Source: Cystobacter ferrugineus (lineage in GTDB: Bacteria > Myxococcota > Myxococcia > Myxococcales > Myxococcaceae). Taken from it: a DNA stretch of 64,000 nt. Each line of letters begins with the position of its first letter. Position 1 is the stretch's first letter. The position numbers were made by a program, and so were the translations under genes. Below the pieces are notes generated by a model. That model saw only the letters and a program-made list of their open reading frames with translations, made no database searches and was not told the DNA's origin. Shown here one piece after another: positions 44,001 to 52,184 of this stretch. Location: assembly GCF_001887355.1 (NCBI RefSeq), contig NZ_MPIN01000004.1, forward strand, positions 124,001 to 188,000, read 5' to 3'.

Positions 44001-45381
44001 ACGGTCCGGCTGGGCACCGACGCTCGTGGGAGACGTGCTGCGGAGCTGGCCGGCCACGGGGCTCGGGATGGCCTGGGGCGTGGGCTACATGGGTAACGTC
44101 TGGCTCTCGGATCCTTCCGGCAGGAGCAACCATGAGTTCACCGTGGACGGGATGACCACGGGGCGGAACTGGCTGGCACCTTGGGCGGGAGAGTGGCCAG
44201 CGGACATGGCCTACGACGCGGGCCGCGGCCTGATGTGCCAGGTCAACGTCGGCGGTGACAACGGCATCCACTGCTGGGAGCCGGCCACCGGCAACGTGGT
44301 GGACTCCATCACGGGCACGTTCCCCTGGACCGTGACCTCGCAGCGTGGCCTGGCCTACCGGCCCGATGACGACACCTTCTACGTCGGTGGCTGGAACGAG
44401 GGCATCATCTACCACGTCAAAGGCCTGTCGTATCCGGACAGGGGCACGGTCATCAGCCAGTGCAACTCGCCGGATAGCACCATCTCCGGCCTGGCCTGGA
44501 ATCCGTCCTTCCGAGTGCTCTGGATGGCCACCAACAGCCCGAGTGACACCCTCTACGAACTCAACCCGGACACCTGCACGGTGGTGGCGACCCTGGCGCA
44601 CCCCACTCCCGGCCACAGCGGAGGAGGCCTGGAGATGGACGAGCGGGGCAACTTGTGGATGGTCAATCAAAGAACCTCCCAGGTGTACCTCATCGAGAGC
44701 GGCGTGCCGGCCTTCACGGACGTGCCTTGGCTCTCGGAGAGCCCCGAGCGTGGGAGACTGGCCGTTGGCCGCGAGCAGCGGATCGCCGTCACGGCCGATG
44801 CCTCGGACCTGGACCCGGGCATCTACCACGCCACGCTGTACCTCCAGAGCAACAGCGGGCGCGAGCCCACACTGCAGGTGCGCGTCGTCCTCATCGTCCC
44901 GGAGTACTACCAGGGCGTGAACGTGGGAGATGGCTCCTATGTCGATCGCGCGGGCAACCTCTGGGCGCCCGACCGGCGGTACGCCCGGGGGAGCTGGGGG
45001 TACGTCGACTCGTCCCGGGAAGTGCGGACCTCCTCCGCCATCCGCGGCACGGACGACGATCCGCTCTACCAGACGGGGCGGCGTGGCTTCTTCGAGTACC
45101 GCTTCGATGGCCTGCCGCCGGGCGTGTACCAGCTCGACCTGCGCTTCGCGGAGATCCAGGACGAGCGGCGCCGGGAGCGCGTCTTCGACGTGGTGGCGGA
45201 GCAGACCCTCCTGCTGCCGGCGCATGACATCGCGGGGGAGGTGGGCAGGTTGAAGGCGGATGACCACGGCTTCTTCCTCGAGGTCACCGACGGCCAGCTC
45301 AACCTGCGGTTCATTCCGCGCGAGGGCTTCGGGGAGCCACTCGTCAACGCCCTACGGATCATCCACCGGCCCGATCGGTAG
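41017..45381 (+). CDS. very large S8 subtilisin-like protease lipoprotein with CarboxypepD-like and malectin-like domains
   Basis: 1454 residues. Lipobox ALPIAC (Cys30), inhibitor-like propeptide to about 155, then the S8 domain with the catalytic triad: Asp187 (IGNIDTGVQFDHP), His236 (GHGTHTMGTMAG) and Ser410 (SGTSMAAPHVAA). After it come repeated carboxypeptidase-regulatory-like beta sandwiches (VNGVVTDASTGAPLAGARI; VSGRVLDTTGAPIAFARVT; VEGVVTDANNGLPLSGATV). Then follow a nidogen-like beta domain (VTTNGNLNFLALNGSF), a beta-propeller-like region (about 980-1250) and a C-terminal malectin-like domain (GVNVGDGSYVDRAGNLW). It is likely an outer-surface enzyme that degrades prey or environmental protein and may bind sugar. 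It is the largest gene in the window. Confidence 0.9.
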   Translation: MRLTFLESFKWGARPLALLFLLAVALPIACQSNAPPGEPPAPQTRPLRNSTAWVFLRQKVDLSPAFGMKDWNARGRFVVEQLQSAARTSQSGLRNELRSKGVEHQSYWLLNVIRVKADDETLKALARRPDVERILQEETYRIPTPRPGMKLQPTPGAIEWNIARIRAPEVWSTFGIRGEGIVIGNIDTGVQFDHPALARQYRGRLPDGTLDHNYNWFDPTQVCGNPSLAPCDNIGHGTHTMGTMAGDDDGGNQIGVAPGVRWIAAKGCADLSCSPEALLAAGQWMLAPTDLSGNNPRPDLRPHIINNSWGDGPTDPFFQPIVQAWVAAGIFPVFSVGNPQPATCGSVGVPAAYPESYGVGAFDSNGNIASFSARGPSAFEGLTRPDITAPGVDIRSSAPGNGYESRSGTSMAAPHVAATVALMWSAAPSLMGDVETTRALLDASAVDREDLSCGGTPGDNNVWGEGQLDALAAVERAPIGPTGIVNGVVTDASTGAPLAGARIVAEGPFPRETLTDAEGRYSLTLPVGTYRVSATYFGYERQSVEGVVVTEGGVTRLDFALRPVPVHTVSGRVLDTTGAPIAFARVTLLGTPLPPTLTDAAGTWRFEGVPEGEYDVQVEAGGCFLPRTEHLIVDGDESLDLVLESRTDAYGYSCRYEAPAYIEATTPLPLSGDDSTLQVQLPFAFTFHGQTYGTAYVTTNGNLNFLALNGSFFNEALPSPNPPNAAIYALWDDLIVDGASSVLTQARGTAPEREFVIEWRNVAFLSDMSQRVDFEIILSERGDIRLQYRNLSDAGFERGESATVGIENETGTVALQYSFNTPSLRDERALRFTLPPNGFVEGVVTDANNGLPLSGATVRALEGNQVVREVTTGADGRYRMQLFLGTYTLEASAPNYVTETDTVTLSTDGQVVRRDWVLRTARAELEPTVLEFIVPRGEQRTQDLTLRNMGSAPLQWALQETGGERVGVVSQRGLIRGLKYDPNSYTTREVFGGGARSGWAPTLVGDVLRSWPATGLGMAWGVGYMGNVWLSDPSGRSNHEFTVDGMTTGRNWLAPWAGEWPADMAYDAGRGLMCQVNVGGDNGIHCWEPATGNVVDSITGTFPWTVTSQRGLAYRPDDDTFYVGGWNEGIIYHVKGLSYPDRGTVISQCNSPDSTISGLAWNPSFRVLWMATNSPSDTLYELNPDTCTVVATLAHPTPGHSGGGLEMDERGNLWMVNQRTSQVYLIESGVPAFTDVPWLSESPERGRLAVGREQRIAVTADASDLDPGIYHATLYLQSNSGREPTLQVRVVLIVPEYYQGVNVGDGSYVDRAGNLWAPDRRYARGSWGYVDSSREVRTSSAIRGTDDDPLYQTGRRGFFEYRFDGLPPGVYQLDLRFAEIQDERRRERVFDVVAEQTLLLPAHDIAGEVGRLKADDHGFFLEVTDGQLNLRFIPREGFGEPLVNALRIIHRPDR

Positions 45382-45405
45382 GCCCCCCCCCCGGGCCCGG
45401 GCCAA

Positions 45406-45487
45406 GGTGTCAGAGGACTCGTAAGGGACGAATCCTTTGACACCTTCCCGGGAGACACCTTCCCGGGATCCCTCGTGAGGACGAGGG
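45406..45487. terminator. hairpin pair with tandem 15-bp repeat downstream of the large protease
   Basis: A 17-bp stem with one mismatch and one wobble (45406-45422 with 45428-45444) encloses the loop AAGGG. Directly after it GACACCTTCCCGGGA occurs twice in tandem (45439-45453, 45454-45468). A third element CCCTCGT-GAGG-ACGAGGG makes a second hairpin (45470-45487). It could terminate the protease transcript or be an RNA-level element before the next gene. Confidence 0.6.
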
Positions 45488-45525
45488 GTATGCTGGACCG
45501 CCCCCCCCCACAAAGAGGATGGTCC

Positions 45526-47295
45526 ATGCGGGAAGCAGTCTCCGCGGAGGAGAACAAGAAGAACACCGCCACGGCCACGCTCCACGCGCTGATCGCGAGC
45601 GAGTGGCAGTACCAGCTCGAGCACTGCCCCACCTATGCGTCGGTGCTGGGCGACCGCCGCTGGAACGACCGCTGGGATGACCGGAGCCTCACCGCCATCG
45701 AGGCGGACCACCAGCACGACCTCCAGGTTCTCGCGCGGCTCCAGGAGCTGGATCGCCAGCAGCTCCCGGCCGAGGACCAGCTCACCTACGACCTGTTCCG
45801 CCGCGACTACGAGCTGTGGGTCGAGGAGCACCGGCTCCAGTGGCACCTGCTGCCCACGAACCATATGGGCGGGATCCCGGAAGGCATCAAACAGCCACCG
45901 GGCCTCCAGACGGCCTACCAGCTCGCCGACACGCTGCGCTTCTCGACGACGAAGGACTACGAGGAGTGGATTGTCCGCCTCGACGGCTTCGGAACCTACG
46001 TGGACCAGATCATCGCGCTCATGCGCGAGGGCATGCGTGAGCGCCTCATGTATCCCAGGGTCGTCCTGCAGCGCATTCCGCCCCAGCTCGAGAAGCAGCT
46101 CGTGGACGACCCCACGAAGAGCGGGTTCTACAGTCCCTTCACGCGCTATCCCTCCAGCATCCCTCCGGCCGAGCAACAGCGGCTGTCCGCCGCCGGCCAT
46201 GCCGCCATCGCGCGCGGGGTGCTGCCCGCGCTCACGCGCTTCCACCAGTTCCTGACCACCGAATACCTCCCCGCCGCGCCCGAGCAGGTGGGCGCCTGGC
46301 AGTTGCCGGAAGGGCAGGCGCTGTATGGCTTCCTGGCTCGCAAGTACACGACGACGAACCTGAGCCCGGAGCAGATCCACGAGCTCGGGCTGGCCGAGGT
46401 CCAGCGCATCCACGCCGAGATGGAAGCGGTGAAGCAGAAGGCGGGCTTCCAGGGCTCGCTCCACGAGTTCTTCCAGTTCCTGCGCTCGGACCCCCGCTTC
46501 TATTGCAAGAGTGGCGAGGAGTTGCTGATGCGCTACCGCGCCCTCTCCAGGCAGATCGACCCGCGTCTGGTGAAGCTGTTCAAGACGTTGCCGCGGCAGC
46601 CCTATGGCGTCGAGCCGACCCCGGAAGCCATGGCCCCGGATGCCACCACGGGCTTCTACTACCCCGCCGCCTCCGATGGCTCCCGCCCGGGCACGTACCT
46701 GGTGAATCTCTATCGTCCCGAGACGCGGCCCACCTGGGAGATGGTTCCCCTCACGCTGCACGAGGCCATGCCCGGACACCACCTGCAGACGTCGCTCGCC
46801 GCCGAGCAGGAGCACCTCCCCGACTTCCGGCGCTACGGCTACCACGTGGCCTACGGCGAGGGCTGGGCCCTGTACTGCGAGACGCTGGGAGACGAGCTCG
46901 GCCTGTACGACAACCCGTACGACAAGTTCGGTCAGCTCGCCTACGACATGTGGCGCGCCGTGCGGCTGGTGGTGGACACCGGCATGCATGCCCAGCGCTG
47001 GAGCCGGCAGCAGGCCATCGACTACTTCCTGGAGAACTCGCCGCGCCAGTCCCTGGACGTCATCAACGAGGTGGACCGCTACATCGTCTGGCCGGGTCAG
47101 GCCCTCGCCTACAAGGTGGGGCAGCTCAAGATTCGCGAGCTGCGCACGCGGGCCGAACACGAGCTGGGCGCGCGCTTCGACGTGCGCGAGTTCCACGACG
47201 TGGTGTTGCTCGACGGTTCCCTCCCGCTGGACATCTTGGAGCAGCGCGTCGAAGCGTGGGTGGCCAGGACCCGTCCCGCCTTCAAGGAAGGATGA
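45526..47295 (+). CDS. DUF885 zinc-metallopeptidase-like protein
   Basis: 589 residues from the ATG at 45526 (AGAGGAT ahead); no signal peptide, so probably cytoplasmic. The core motif is LTLHEAMPGHHLQ, a HExxxGHH-type zinc motif, with a downstream GEGWALYCETLGDELG that can supply the further Glu ligand. Early blocks ASVLGDRRWNDRWDD and YDLFRRDYELWVEE are characteristic of DUF885, a family related to carboxypeptidase-like metallopeptidases. Peptide substrate unknown. The family often also has periplasmic members; this one lacks an export signal. Confidence 0.85.
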   Translation: MREAVSAEENKKNTATATLHALIASEWQYQLEHCPTYASVLGDRRWNDRWDDRSLTAIEADHQHDLQVLARLQELDRQQLPAEDQLTYDLFRRDYELWVEEHRLQWHLLPTNHMGGIPEGIKQPPGLQTAYQLADTLRFSTTKDYEEWIVRLDGFGTYVDQIIALMREGMRERLMYPRVVLQRIPPQLEKQLVDDPTKSGFYSPFTRYPSSIPPAEQQRLSAAGHAAIARGVLPALTRFHQFLTTEYLPAAPEQVGAWQLPEGQALYGFLARKYTTTNLSPEQIHELGLAEVQRIHAEMEAVKQKAGFQGSLHEFFQFLRSDPRFYCKSGEELLMRYRALSRQIDPRLVKLFKTLPRQPYGVEPTPEAMAPDATTGFYYPAASDGSRPGTYLVNLYRPETRPTWEMVPLTLHEAMPGHHLQTSLAAEQEHLPDFRRYGYHVAYGEGWALYCETLGDELGLYDNPYDKFGQLAYDMWRAVRLVVDTGMHAQRWSRQQAIDYFLENSPRQSLDVINEVDRYIVWPGQALAYKVGQLKIRELRTRAEHELGARFDVREFHDVVLLDGSLPLDILEQRVEAWVARTRPAFKEG

Positions 47296-47390
47296 GCCGC
47301 GTTGCGCCCTGGCGACGAGCGGCGCGATGGGTCGCGTGGCCGTTCCCGCGAATCGGGTTAGGGTGGCGCCCCTTTCATGGAGGATGTCAC

Positions 47391-48266
47391 ATGAGACGAG
47401 TGCTGCTCACCGCCGTGATTCCCACCCTGCTGCCGGCGCTGCTCTCCGGTTGCGCCAGCACCACCGCCGCGGCGCCCGCGGAGCGCCCCGCGCCGACGGC
47501 CACCCACACCACCGTTGCCGCGCTCGATGAAGCGCTCTCCGGCTCCTGGCGCGATCCGAAGAACGTCACCCGTGACGTGCACCGCCATCCGAAGCAGACG
47601 CTGGGCTTCTTCGGTGTCACGCCGGACCAGACGGTCATCGAGATCACACCCGGCGGAGGCTGGTACAGCGAGATCCTCGCGCCCTATCTGCGCGACAAGG
47701 GCCACTACGTCGCCGCGGTGTGGGACGACGCGATCACCGGTCAGCCCAAGTACCGCTACGAGCTCAACCAGAAGCTGCGCGAGAGGTTCGCCGGCAACGC
47801 CGCGGTCTACGGCACGCCCGAGGTGCGCGTGTTCGATCCCGCGAAGCCGGACTTCGGCCCCGCCGGTTCGGCCGACACGGTGCTCACGTTCCGCAACGCG
47901 CACAACTGGGTCAGCGACGGCAACGCCGCCGCGTACTTCAAGGCGTTCTACGACGTGTTGAAGCCGGGTGGCACCCTGGGCGTCGTCGATCACCGCGCCA
48001 AACCGGGGACCGACCTCGAGGTGATGAAGAAGTCCGGCTATGTGACCGAGGAGCTGGTCATCGAGCTGGCCCAGGGCGCCGGGTTCGTGCTCGCGGACAG
48101 GAGCGAAATCAACGCCAACCCGAAGGACACCGCCGACCATCCCAACGGCGTGTGGTCCTTGCCTCCCAGCAACAGGCACGACGCGGCCGACGATGCGAAG
48201 TACCAGGCCATCGGAGAGAGCGACCGTATGACGCTGCGCTTCACCAGGCCCACCAGCGCCCGGTGA
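47391..48266 (+). CDS. lipoprotein with methyltransferase fold (COG4798-type)
   Basis: 291 residues from the ATG at 47391, preceded by GGAGG. Signal peptide with lipobox LLSGCAS. The mature protein resembles class I SAM-dependent methyltransferases: VIEITPGGGWYSEILAPYLR (SAM-binding glycine loop; here TPGGG), FDPAKPDFGPAGSADTVLTF, and LKPGGTLGVVDHRAKPG. SAM is not known to be present outside the cytoplasm, so an exported methyltransferase fold is odd, but the COG4798 family generally has signal peptides. Function unknown; it may bind other ligands. Confidence 0.8.
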   Translation: MRRVLLTAVIPTLLPALLSGCASTTAAAPAERPAPTATHTTVAALDEALSGSWRDPKNVTRDVHRHPKQTLGFFGVTPDQTVIEITPGGGWYSEILAPYLRDKGHYVAAVWDDAITGQPKYRYELNQKLRERFAGNAAVYGTPEVRVFDPAKPDFGPAGSADTVLTFRNAHNWVSDGNAAAYFKAFYDVLKPGGTLGVVDHRAKPGTDLEVMKKSGYVTEELVIELAQGAGFVLADRSEINANPKDTADHPNGVWSLPPSNRHDAADDAKYQAIGESDRMTLRFTRPTSAR

Positions 48267-48270
48267 TGGA

Positions 48271-48293
48271 AGGGGGGGGACACCCGCCCCCCT
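48271..48293. terminator. G/C-run hairpin between convergent methyltransferase genes
   Basis: AGGGGGG (48271-48277) can pair with CCCCCCT (48287-48293). It lies within the 33-bp gap between two converging stop codons. Confidence 0.5.
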
Positions 48294-48299
48294 GCCCGC

Positions 48300-49067
48300 T
48301 CAGCGGCGCGCGGTCACGACGGGCTGATAGAAACCCGAATCCTCGGGTGGGTACCAACGGATGTGCGTGAAGCCCGCCGCGCCGAGCGCCGCATCCAGCT
48401 CGGCGCGGCGGAGCGCGCGGTACACCGTCCGCCGCTCGGTCGTCTCCCAGAGCCCGCCGCGCTGGCGCACGAGGAAGAGCGAGAACGCATAGGTGCGGCC
48501 ATCCTCGGCCCAGTCCCACACCTGGAAGACGATGCGCCGGCCCTCGGGCGAGTCGATGACCTGGGGCTGGGTGGCGTGGGGCTTCTCCTCCAGGAGCTTG
48601 TCGTAGTCCCGCAGGGTGGCGAGGAACACCCCCCCGGACCGCAGCTTCGCCGAGACCGCGTGCGTGGCGGCGCGCAGGTCCTCGTCGGTGAGCAGGTGGG
48701 GAAGCGCGTTGTCGCAGGAGAGCACCGCATCGAACGTCCCGGGCACCTGCGTGTCGAGGGTGCGCAGGTCCGCGACCCCCGTGGTGAGCGGCACGCCGAG
48801 CGAGGAGGCCTCATGCGCGGCGCGTTGCACCGAGGCGGGGCTGAGGTCCGTGGCGTGGACGCGGTGGCCGCGCGAGGCGAGCCCGAGTGCTTGTGTGCCA
48901 ATGCCACACGAGGCATCCAGCAACGCGTGGGGGCCAGAGCCGAGTTCCGCGCGGAGCAGCCGATCCAGCACTTCCCCCTGTCGGGAGATCGAGCGCCGCC
49001 AGTCGGCGAAGATGAGGTGATAGTCACCGGCGAGCTGCTCGTAGAAGTCGAGAACGGAATCGGCCAT
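48300..49067 (-). CDS. class I SAM-dependent methyltransferase (glycine/sarcosine methyltransferase-like)
   Basis: 255 residues with no signal. Opening VLDFYEQLAGDYHLIFADW and ISRQGEVLDRLL are typical of glycine N-methyltransferase-like enzymes. SAM motif I is LLDASCGIGTQALGLASRGH, followed by ATDLSPASVQRA and FDAVLSCDNALPHLLTDEDL. The C-terminal part has DYDKLLEEKP and TERRTVYRALRRAELDAAL. The acceptor is not predictable; the resemblance is to small-molecule N-methyltransferases. Its start is separated from the divergent pectate lyase by 289 bp, which hold a LacI-like operator. Confidence 0.85.
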   Translation of the reverse strand: MADSVLDFYEQLAGDYHLIFADWRRSISRQGEVLDRLLRAELGSGPHALLDASCGIGTQALGLASRGHRVHATDLSPASVQRAAHEASSLGVPLTTGVADLRTLDTQVPGTFDAVLSCDNALPHLLTDEDLRAATHAVSAKLRSGGVFLATLRDYDKLLEEKPHATQPQVIDSPEGRRIVFQVWDWAEDGRTYAFSLFLVRQRGGLWETTERRTVYRALRRAELDAALGAAGFTHIRWYPPEDSGFYQPVVTARR

Positions 49068-49154
49068 GTGCGCTCTCCCTTGGGATTCCTACCGCCACCT
49101 CTGAATGGAAGCACCTCCAGCCTTGGGGTGCCGCAAAGTCATAACACACCGCGT

Positions 49155-49168
49155 AAAAAACGTTTTCC
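49155..49168 (+). promoter_or_regulatory. LacI-type operator-like site upstream of the pectate lyase gene
   Basis: AAAAAACGTTTTCC matches 12 of 14 positions of the palindrome GGAAAACGTTTTCC that occurs exactly twice in the uronate island (54054-54067 and 56632-56645). It lies 188 bp before the PL1 start and 87 bp before the divergent methyltransferase start. I found no other close copy in the window by eye. Confidence 0.55.
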
Positions 49169-49356
49169 ATGACATCCGCGCCAAAAAGTGGTAGCATGCA
49201 TGAGGCGACGGCACTCCATACACCACTGCTGGGAGTGTTCTGGGACTGGAGTCCGAGGCGTTCCCACGCGTCGCCGTCGGGCGGTGCTCGGTCCAGCGGA
49301 TGCACGCCCCCTTCTGCTCGAGAACAACCGCGGTTTCCTGACGGAGAAAGAAAGCC

Positions 49357-50928
49357 ATGAGATTGAGATCCCAGAAGCAGGGAGTGGTGTCTTCGGCTGT
49401 GTTTCTGGCGGTAGCCCTGGCGTCAGCCTGTGGAGGGGCCGACAGTCCTGTCACGGCCTCCGACAGCGCGCTGTTGAGCGCCGCTTCCACGCCCCTGGCG
49501 GTGATTGACGCGAAGACCCTGACGGATACCACGGCACCGCTGCTGCTGCCGCTGGCCGGGACCCGGACCTACAGTGCTCCGGTCGAAACGTCGAGCGGGC
49601 ATGACCCCTCCAATTACAAGGCGGCGCCGGTGGTGCCGAGCATCGTGCCGGCCAGGAGCGATCCGACAGGGGGCGTGCTGACCTTCGAGCGTGAAACGGC
49701 GCCCCTGGAAGGGTGGCATGCCTGGGCCCGCGACGGAGCGGCTGGCAAGCACCGCCAGGTGCTGGTCACCGGAGGGTCCTCGGCGGCGGCCAACCGTATC
49801 TACACCGTGTACACCAAGGAGCAGTTGGTCAACGCCATCCGCGAAGCCAGGAACGAGCCGAAGATCATCCGGGTCGTCGGGCACATCGACTTCCGGGTGG
49901 ATGGTGGCGTGTTCAAGGAATACACCAGCTATGACGACCTGAAGAGTGGCGGCTCCCTCTTCATTCCGTCCAACACCACGCTCGTGGGAATCAACGACGC
50001 GAGTGGCAAGCCCGCCAGGATTTCCGGTACGCAGATCCTGATCGGCAACGAGAACGGCAACTTCGAGGTGGACTTCAAGGCCTGGGTGGCGGCGGGCAAG
50101 AACCCGGATGCCTTCCCGGGTTGGACCCGCAACGTCATCGTCCGCAACCTGGCCATCGACATCATGTGGGACGTGAACCCGGAGGACTCGGCCAATGCCT
50201 ATGCCGATGGCATCTGCGTCGCCTGGGCCCAGAACGTCTGGATCGATCACATCACCATGACGGATCTCCCCACGCCGTCGTCCATGTCCTCGGATACCCG
50301 CCATGACGGCGGCCTGGACGTGGTGCGTGGCTCCGACTACGTCACCATCTCCAACAGCTACTTCACCGTGCACGGCAAGATGACCCTGGTGGGCAACAGC
50401 GACGGCGGGCGGCAGTGGAGCGATGAGGGCCGCCTCCATGTCACCTTCACCGGCAACCACTGGCAGGGCGTGAACAGCCGGACGCCGCGCGTGCGCTACG
50501 GTCAGGTGCACATCTACAACAACCTGGTGACGGGCGACACCAACCCGAGCGCCGCCAATGGCACCATTCCCCCCGGAGCGGCCGCGTCGGACGTCAAGTT
50601 CGCGAGCGCGATCGGCGTGGGCTACAAGGCCGACATCCTGGCGGAGAACAACTACTACAACATGAAGACCCTCAAGCCGAAGGAGGTCTGCGGCAAGCTG
50701 GTGACCGATCACGGCAAGGGGGTGAGCTTCCGCAGCAGCGGGGCCCGCTTCATCAGCAACAAGGACGACGCGGGCAAGCCCATGACGGCCACGATCGACG
50801 TGCAGTTGCAGGGCTGCGACGGCATTCCGGTGGCCAACCTCTGGAGCCCGCCCTACAGCTACACGCTGAAGACGGCGGACACCGCCAAGGCCGAGATCCT
50901 GGCGAACGTCGGCGCTGGCACGCTGTAG
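49357..50928 (+). CDS. secreted PL1 pectate lyase lipoprotein
   Basis: 523 residues with GGAGAAAG ahead of the ATG. Lipobox LASAC. After a Ser/Thr/Pro-rich linker (to about 110), the parallel beta-helix catalytic domain has FIPSNTTLVGIND, ADGICVAWAQNVWIDHITMTD (the WIDH block that binds Ca2+ and substrate), DGGLDVVRGSDYVTIS and the signature region RTPRVRYGQVHIYNN with the catalytic Arg. The enzyme cleaves de-esterified pectin by beta-elimination, giving unsaturated oligogalacturonates. The uronate-oxidation genes 3-7 kb downstream could use the monomers, and the shared operator suggests co-regulation. Confidence 0.93.
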   Translation: MRLRSQKQGVVSSAVFLAVALASACGGADSPVTASDSALLSAASTPLAVIDAKTLTDTTAPLLLPLAGTRTYSAPVETSSGHDPSNYKAAPVVPSIVPARSDPTGGVLTFERETAPLEGWHAWARDGAAGKHRQVLVTGGSSAAANRIYTVYTKEQLVNAIREARNEPKIIRVVGHIDFRVDGGVFKEYTSYDDLKSGGSLFIPSNTTLVGINDASGKPARISGTQILIGNENGNFEVDFKAWVAAGKNPDAFPGWTRNVIVRNLAIDIMWDVNPEDSANAYADGICVAWAQNVWIDHITMTDLPTPSSMSSDTRHDGGLDVVRGSDYVTISNSYFTVHGKMTLVGNSDGGRQWSDEGRLHVTFTGNHWQGVNSRTPRVRYGQVHIYNNLVTGDTNPSAANGTIPPGAAASDVKFASAIGVGYKADILAENNYYNMKTLKPKEVCGKLVTDHGKGVSFRSSGARFISNKDDAGKPMTATIDVQLQGCDGIPVANLWSPPYSYTLKTADTAKAEILANVGAGTL

Positions 50929-50937
50929 GACGGCAAC

Positions 50938-50963
50938 GGGGACTTCTCCTCCGGGAGAGTCCC
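50938..50963. terminator. hairpin between convergent PL1 and CgeB-like genes
   Basis: GGGACT (50938-50943) pairs with AGTCCC (50958-50963); an inner CTCC/GGAG stem extends it. No U-tract. Confidence 0.5.
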
Positions 50964-51008
50964 TGTCCGCTTCCGGGGGAGGCGCAGGGCCGGAGCCGGC
51001 CCGCCCCA

Positions 51009-52124
51009 TCAGACGCGAATCTCGCGCGGGAGCGACGGACGCCCCGTGTACCCGAGCACCTGCTCCACCTGCACCGCCCGGTGCGCGTACGTGTGCTCGG
51101 CGAGCACCCGGCGGCGTGCCGCGTCGCCCAGCTCGAGCACTCCCTCGTCCGTGAGACACAGCACCGCCTCGGCGACTTCCATCCCATCCCGGGCCACCAG
51201 GCACTCCCGGCCCGGCTCCAGGAACAGCTCGATGCCCTCCCAGGTGTCGGTGATGAGGCACGCCCCCGCGCCCGCGGCGGCGAACAGGTGCGCGGTGGGT
51301 GAAAAGCCAAAGCGCGCCATTCCCTCGCGGCTCACGTCGAGCACCGCGCGCGCCGAGCCCCGCATGACGTTGTGCTCGCACGGAGCGAGGGAGCCCAGGT
51401 AGTGCACGTTGGCGGGGCGCGGCCGCTCTCCCCACCCCGCGCCCCCGAGCAGGAAGTGTTTGTCCGGCAGCAGCTCCGCGGCCCGCAGGAAGAAGCACTC
51501 CACACGCTGCTCCAGGTCCGGCAGCCGATCCTCCAGCAGCGCCAGGGCACAGCCGAAGCGTGGATCCGAGGACACCGGGTAGTGAACGTCCGGATCCACC
51601 GCGCTGTACACCGGTACGCAGTCGCGTGCCCCCAGGTCCCGGTAGGCCAGCACCACCCGGTCTCCCCCGCCCTGGGTGAGGATGCAGTCGTAGCGCGGCA
51701 CCAGCGCGCGCAAGGAGTCCCCCGGCTCGCGCAGCAGGCGCTCCAGGGTCACCGGCGCGTCCAGATCCCAATACACCACCTGGGTGCGGCCCGAGCGCAG
51801 CTCCAGCACCCGGTGGTTGAGCCACTCGTCGTGGAGACCCACGCCGCTGGCCTTCACCACCACGTCCATGCCCCGCGCCTGCTCCAGACACCGCTCCAGC
51901 CCCGTGGTGTCCTGCACCGGATACACCACGACGCGCGCCCAGGACGGCACCGGCACGTCACGCGGGAGCGGGTGGCCGGCGGGCTCGGGCTCGAAGCAGG
52001 TGATGTGGTGCCCGCGCGCGTGCAAGGCCCGGAGGATGCCGCGGTAGTACATCGACGCCCCGTTCCACCACGCCGAGGCAAGGCTCGCGCCAAAGAAGGC
52101 GATCCGAAGTCCCTGGCTGCGCAT
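51009..52124 (-). CDS. CgeB-like glycosyltransferase
   Basis: 371 residues from the ATG at 52124, with GGAGCGG ahead. It opens with RIAFFGASLASAWWNGASMY and ILRALHARGHHITCFEP, then has YWDLDAPVTLERLL and a C-terminal CgeB/GT-B block (FGFSPTAHLFAAAGAGACLITD, EGIELFLEPGRECLVARDG). CgeB-type proteins are GT-B transferases first described in spore surface maturation of Bacillus; in myxobacteria they occur in polysaccharide gene groups. It follows a GT4 gene on the same strand after 60 bp, so both probably act on one glycan. Confidence 0.82.
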   Translation of the reverse strand: MRSQGLRIAFFGASLASAWWNGASMYYRGILRALHARGHHITCFEPEPAGHPLPRDVPVPSWARVVVYPVQDTTGLERCLEQARGMDVVVKASGVGLHDEWLNHRVLELRSGRTQVVYWDLDAPVTLERLLREPGDSLRALVPRYDCILTQGGGDRVVLAYRDLGARDCVPVYSAVDPDVHYPVSSDPRFGCALALLEDRLPDLEQRVECFFLRAAELLPDKHFLLGGAGWGERPRPANVHYLGSLAPCEHNVMRGSARAVLDVSREGMARFGFSPTAHLFAAAGAGACLITDTWEGIELFLEPGRECLVARDGMEVAEAVLCLTDEGVLELGDAARRRVLAEHTYAHRAVQVEQVLGYTGRPSLPREIRV

Positions 52125-52184
52125 GTCCGCTCCTTCTCCCACGCCCACCAGCCCCCCAGACCGGTATCGACGCGGGCTTCCCCC

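Noticed and set aside
41092-45267. A 1391-codon minus-strand frame across the large S8 protease gene
   Set aside because: Antisense artefact of high GC: low-complexity His/Arg/Gly/Val composition, while the plus strand has a full catalytic triad and recognisable domains.
46503-47390. Upstream extension of the methyltransferase lipoprotein frame into the DUF885 gene
   Set aside because: This part is the out-of-frame shadow of the DUF885 gene. The real start at 47391 has a ribosome-binding site and a lipoprotein signal.
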